From Mannheimia indoligenes (GTDB lineage: Bacteria; Pseudomonadota; Gammaproteobacteria; Enterobacterales; Pasteurellaceae), in assembly GCF_036880405.1 (NCBI RefSeq), contig NZ_JBAJJM010000012.1, positions 86,516 to 150,515 of the forward strand: a DNA stretch of 64,000 nucleotides, read 5' to 3'. Below the pieces are notes generated by a model, which saw nothing but the letters and a program-made list of their open reading frames with translations, was not told the origin of the DNA and made no database searches. Each line of letters opens with the position of its first letter. Positions within the stretch are counted from its first letter, which is position 1. The translations under genes were made by a program, and so were the position numbers. Shown here piece after piece: positions 61,561-64,000 of the stretch.

Positions 61561-62818
61561 TTTACTGTTTCTTGGCGGATTTTACCTCGTTTCCGTAGGG
61601 CTATTTTTAACCGTACTTTATCGGCTTTATCAGAAATCGGGCTTTACTTTCCATTTACTGTTCAGTCTGATCTATTTTATTACCTTTTACGCAGGCTTCC
61701 CGCTTTCTCTCGCAATGGCATTAGGCTTTGATTACTTACTCCCAAACATTGAACATCAATGGTTGGTGTTTATGACAAGCGGAGTGGGCTATTTCATTTA
61801 TTTTGTCGTTTATTCTTACTGTTGCTATTTTTCACTGCCGTTTGAGCCAAAATCTGCAAATTTTCAGGCAAAAATAACCGCTTGTATGTTGGCGTTAGTT
61901 GCCATTTCAACGTTATTTTACTTCCTTTATTTAAACGGTTTCCTCTTCTTTAAATTAGAAAAGTATAGCCAGCTGTTCGCTAAAGATTGGGTCGTGCTTT
62001 CAGCATTAAAACGTTTTTTCTACTTTTTATTGCCGGCTCTTCTGATTTTTTTCTTCTTATATAAGAACAAAAAAGCGTGGTGGACCGTGCTGATTATCGG
62101 CGGATTATTTGGCTTACTAACCTATTTCGCCGTAGGCGGTACAAGAGCAAATTTAGCATTAGCGGTGGCATTTTTCTTGCTGATTGGTTTGCAGCAAAAG
62201 TATCTTTCACTATCCACTGTAGTTTGGCTAGGGCTAAGTGGTGTAATCGCAATGTTTTTCCTCGCTCTCGCTCGCTATAAATTGAATCTTTCTGCCAGTG
62301 AAACGATCTACACCTTTTTATATTTGAGCCGAGATACCTTTTCACCTTGGGAAAATCTCGCCCGCTTATTATCTTCTGATGTGGAATATCAAGGTTTAAT
62401 GCCAATTGTGAGGGATTTTTATGTCTATATTCCACAATCTGTTTGGCAAGAACGCCCCGATATTGCTTGGAACACGGCAAATTATTTCACTAAAGTGATT
62501 TTGGGGAATCATTCAGGCTTAGCCATTTCACCTACGTTATTAGGTTCTTTCTATATTATGGGTGGATTTTGGTTAATTGCGATTGGAATGGCGGTTGTGG
62601 CGTTTTTGATTAAAATGTTAGATAACTTTTTTACCTATGGAAAAGCAGTCAATTCCGCATTAATTCAGGCGTATTGTTTCGGTAATTTGTTCAACTTGAT
62701 TGTTTTAGTCCGAGAGGGAATGGATGCTTTTGTCTCTCGCTTCCTCTTTTTTACGATTGTTTTTGCTGTTTGTTGGCTATTAGCGAAGTTAATAGGTGGG
62801 AAACAAGATGTTCGATAA
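61553..62818 (+). CDS. wzyE: ECA polymerase
   Basis: 421 residues with about 11 hydrophobic segments, an integral inner-membrane protein. AVGGTRANLALAVAFFLLIG and FYVYIPQSVWQERPDIAWNT match the WzyE family, and the C-terminal segment NLIVLVREGMDAFVSR is typical. Polymerises lipid III-linked trisaccharides on the periplasmic side. Overlaps wecF at its start and wecG at its end. Confidence 0.92.
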   Translation: MNNLLFLGGFYLVSVGLFLTVLYRLYQKSGFTFHLLFSLIYFITFYAGFPLSLAMALGFDYLLPNIEHQWLVFMTSGVGYFIYFVVYSYCCYFSLPFEPKSANFQAKITACMLALVAISTLFYFLYLNGFLFFKLEKYSQLFAKDWVVLSALKRFFYFLLPALLIFFFLYKNKKAWWTVLIIGGLFGLLTYFAVGGTRANLALAVAFFLLIGLQQKYLSLSTVVWLGLSGVIAMFFLALARYKLNLSASETIYTFLYLSRDTFSPWENLARLLSSDVEYQGLMPIVRDFYVYIPQSVWQERPDIAWNTANYFTKVILGNHSGLAISPTLLGSFYIMGGFWLIAIGMAVVAFLIKMLDNFFTYGKAVNSALIQAYCFGNLFNLIVLVREGMDAFVSRFLFFTIVFAVCWLLAKLIGGKQDVR

Positions 62819-63530
62819 CGTCATTATTCGTGGCATTAGGTTACAAGCGGTTAAAAATCAGGAAATTTTTACAAATTTTTTAATGAATGAGCAGAGCATT
62901 CAACAGGGAAGATTGATCGCCATTAATGCGGAAAAAGTGATTAATGCAGAAAAAAATCCGCAGCTACACCAAGTGATTGCTGACGCTGAGTTTAACTATG
63001 CAGATGGGATCAGCATTGTTCAGTCGGTAAAAAAGAAATATCCAAATATGGAAATAGAAAGAATTGCAGGAGCAGATTTATGGGAAAAACTAATGCAAAA
63101 AGCAGGGGAGTTGAATGTGCCTGTTTTTTTAGTGGGTAGCACTTCTGAGAATTTAAAGTTAGTTGAAGCTAAGTTAGTGAAATGGAATGTCAATATTGTC
63201 GGCACGCATCACGGCTATTTTAATGCCGAAGATGAGCACTCTCTTATTACCCAAATTAAGCAAAGTGGAGCGAAATTTATCAGTGTTGCAATGGGAACGC
63301 CAAAGCAAGAGCTATTTATTCAAAAAGTCTATAAAGAATATCCGCAGGCTCTCTATATGGGGGTAGGGGGAACTTACGATGTTTTTACCGGAAAGACAAA
63401 AAGAGCACCTAAAGTCTGGCAAAACTTAGGACTGGAGTGGTTGTATCGCTTATTACATCAACCCACACGTTGGCAACGACAACTCAATTTGCTGAGATAT
63501 GCTTATTATTATGTAACGAATCAGCTCTAA
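62808..63530 (+). CDS. wecG: UDP-ManNAcA:lipid I ManNAcA transferase
   Basis: 240 residues, GT26 (WecG/TagA/CpsF) family. INAEKVINAEKNPQ, ADGISIVQSVKKKYP (catalytic aspartate region), GTHHGYF and VAMGTPKQELFIQKV are family blocks. Makes lipid II. ATG at 62808 lies 11 bases inside the end of wzyE with GGTGGG upstream; the GTG at 62796 is rejected. Last gene of the wec cluster. The 156 bases after it hold only the tRNA promoter. Confidence 0.95.
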   Translation: MFDNVIIRGIRLQAVKNQEIFTNFLMNEQSIQQGRLIAINAEKVINAEKNPQLHQVIADAEFNYADGISIVQSVKKKYPNMEIERIAGADLWEKLMQKAGELNVPVFLVGSTSENLKLVEAKLVKWNVNIVGTHHGYFNAEDEHSLITQIKQSGAKFISVAMGTPKQELFIQKVYKEYPQALYMGVGGTYDVFTGKTKRAPKVWQNLGLEWLYRLLHQPTRWQRQLNLLRYAYYYVTNQL

Positions 63531-63614
63531 AAATCAGCATATTTGATATTTATTACACGTTTTGAATAAAATAAAATCAAATGAGATGTTTTTTTAAATT
63601 TTTTTGAAAAAGTG

Positions 63615-63642
63615 CTAGACAAGGGGAATGGAAATCTATAAT
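63615..63642 (+). promoter_or_regulatory. Promoter of the tRNA operon
   Basis: -35 like CTAGAC (63615-63620), 16-base spacer, perfect TATAAT (63637-63642), and a GC-rich discriminator (ACGCCTCC), the stable-RNA type subject to stringent control. Confidence 0.8.
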
Positions 63643-63686
63643 ATACGCCTCCGTTGCGACGCAATAACTTATTGATGTAAATCAAA

Positions 63687-63763
<77 letters not shown>

Positions 63764-63790
63764 GAGTCAATGCAGCACTATCAACACAAT

Positions 63791-63867
63791 GGTGGCTATA
63801 GCTCAGTTGGTAGAGCCCTGGATTGTGATTCCAGTTGTCGTGGGTTCGAATCCCATTAGCCACCCCA
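63791..63867 (+). tRNA. hisR: tRNA-His (anticodon GTG)
   Basis: 77 bases including the extra 5' G at position -1 that marks tRNA-His. Anticodon stem CTGGA/TCCAG with loop TTGTGAT; TTCGAAT in the T loop; CCA encoded. Confidence 0.97.
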
Positions 63868-63896
63868 TTTTAAATATACTCTTAATGAGTAACTGA

Positions 63897-63973
63897 CGGC
63901 GAGTAGCGCAGCTTGGTAGCGCAACTGGTTTGGGACCAGTGGGTCGTAGGTTCAAATCCTATCTCGCCGACCA
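63897..63973 (+). tRNA. proM: tRNA-Pro (anticodon TGG)
   Basis: 77 bases with encoded CCA. Acceptor arms CGGCGAG and CTCGCCG; anticodon stem ACTGG/CCAGT with loop TTTGGGA; T loop TTCAAAT. Starts 29 bases after tRNA-His. Confidence 0.96.
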
Positions 63974-63984
63974 ATTCTTTTTTT

Positions 63985-63996
63985 TGCTCTTTAACA
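63985..63996 (+). promoter_or_regulatory. rRNA-leader boxA-like antitermination element
   Basis: TGCTCTTTAACA, the boxA sequence found in gammaproteobacterial rrn leaders, followed by ATTT. It begins 11 bases after tRNA-Pro and suggests that 16S rRNA follows beyond the window. Confidence 0.8.
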
Positions 63997-64000
63997 ATTT

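Overview
The window is chromosomal DNA of a gammaproteobacterium of the family Pasteurellaceae, most like the Actinobacillus/Mannheimia branch. The main sign is the very frequent 9-10 base word ACAAGCGGT(C), the Apl-type DNA-uptake signal, often followed by AATTTTGCAAA and often paired as inverted repeats at gene ends. Gene content and protein lengths (wec, lsr, iol, rpl-rpoBC, dprA) agree. Species cannot be fixed from sequence alone.

Layout. 1-6.1 kb: the end of dapF, a small hydrolase, a gluconate cluster (gntR, gntK, GntP-family permease with two GntR-like operators) and gabD. 6.2-30.8 kb: a myo-inositol catabolic region. It holds iolB/iolA (divergent), an inositol-type ABC transporter (ibpA-iatA-iatP), a second Gfo/Idh/MocA dehydrogenase, then iolD-iolE-iolG, the fused iolC-DUF2090 and an RpiR-type regulator. 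A complete lsr block for autoinducer-2 uptake and breakdown (lsrK, lsrR, lsrACDBFGE) sits in the middle of it. CRP-like sites mark the lsr, iol and gnt promoters. A shared palindrome TGAAA-N6-TTTCA marks three iol promoter regions and is a candidate operator for the RpiR regulator.

30.8-37.8 kb: an orphan PTS EIIB domain, hldD, def, dprA, then secE-nusG, rplK-rplA and rplJ-rplL. 37.8-41.8 kb: an AT-rich accessory island between rplL and rpoB. It carries a VapBC-type toxin-antitoxin pair, an XRE regulator with a 12-base duplication in its helix-turn-helix, two paralogous cysteine-rich lipoproteins and a small membrane protein. Two perfect palindromes cover the lipoprotein promoter. 42.1-50.6 kb: rpoB and rpoC. 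50.7-52.2 kb: a lone AT-rich gene resembling the TIGR04141/DUF6119 sporadically distributed family.

52.5-63.5 kb: hemL, then an enterobacterial common antigen (ECA) type cluster (wecA, wzzE, wecC, wecD, wecE, wecF, wzyE, wecG), split by an inverted glnA and lacking wecB, rffG/rffH and wzxE. 63.6-64 kb: a tRNA operon Arg(CCG)-His(GTG)-Pro(TGG), followed 11 bases later by an rRNA-leader boxA-like sequence, so an rrn operon probably begins just past the window.

The most novel material is the rplL-rpoB island, the lone TIGR04141-like gene, the candidate inositol operator and a 37-residue secreted peptide upstream of rplK. All assignments come from reading motifs and remembered family features; no database search was run.
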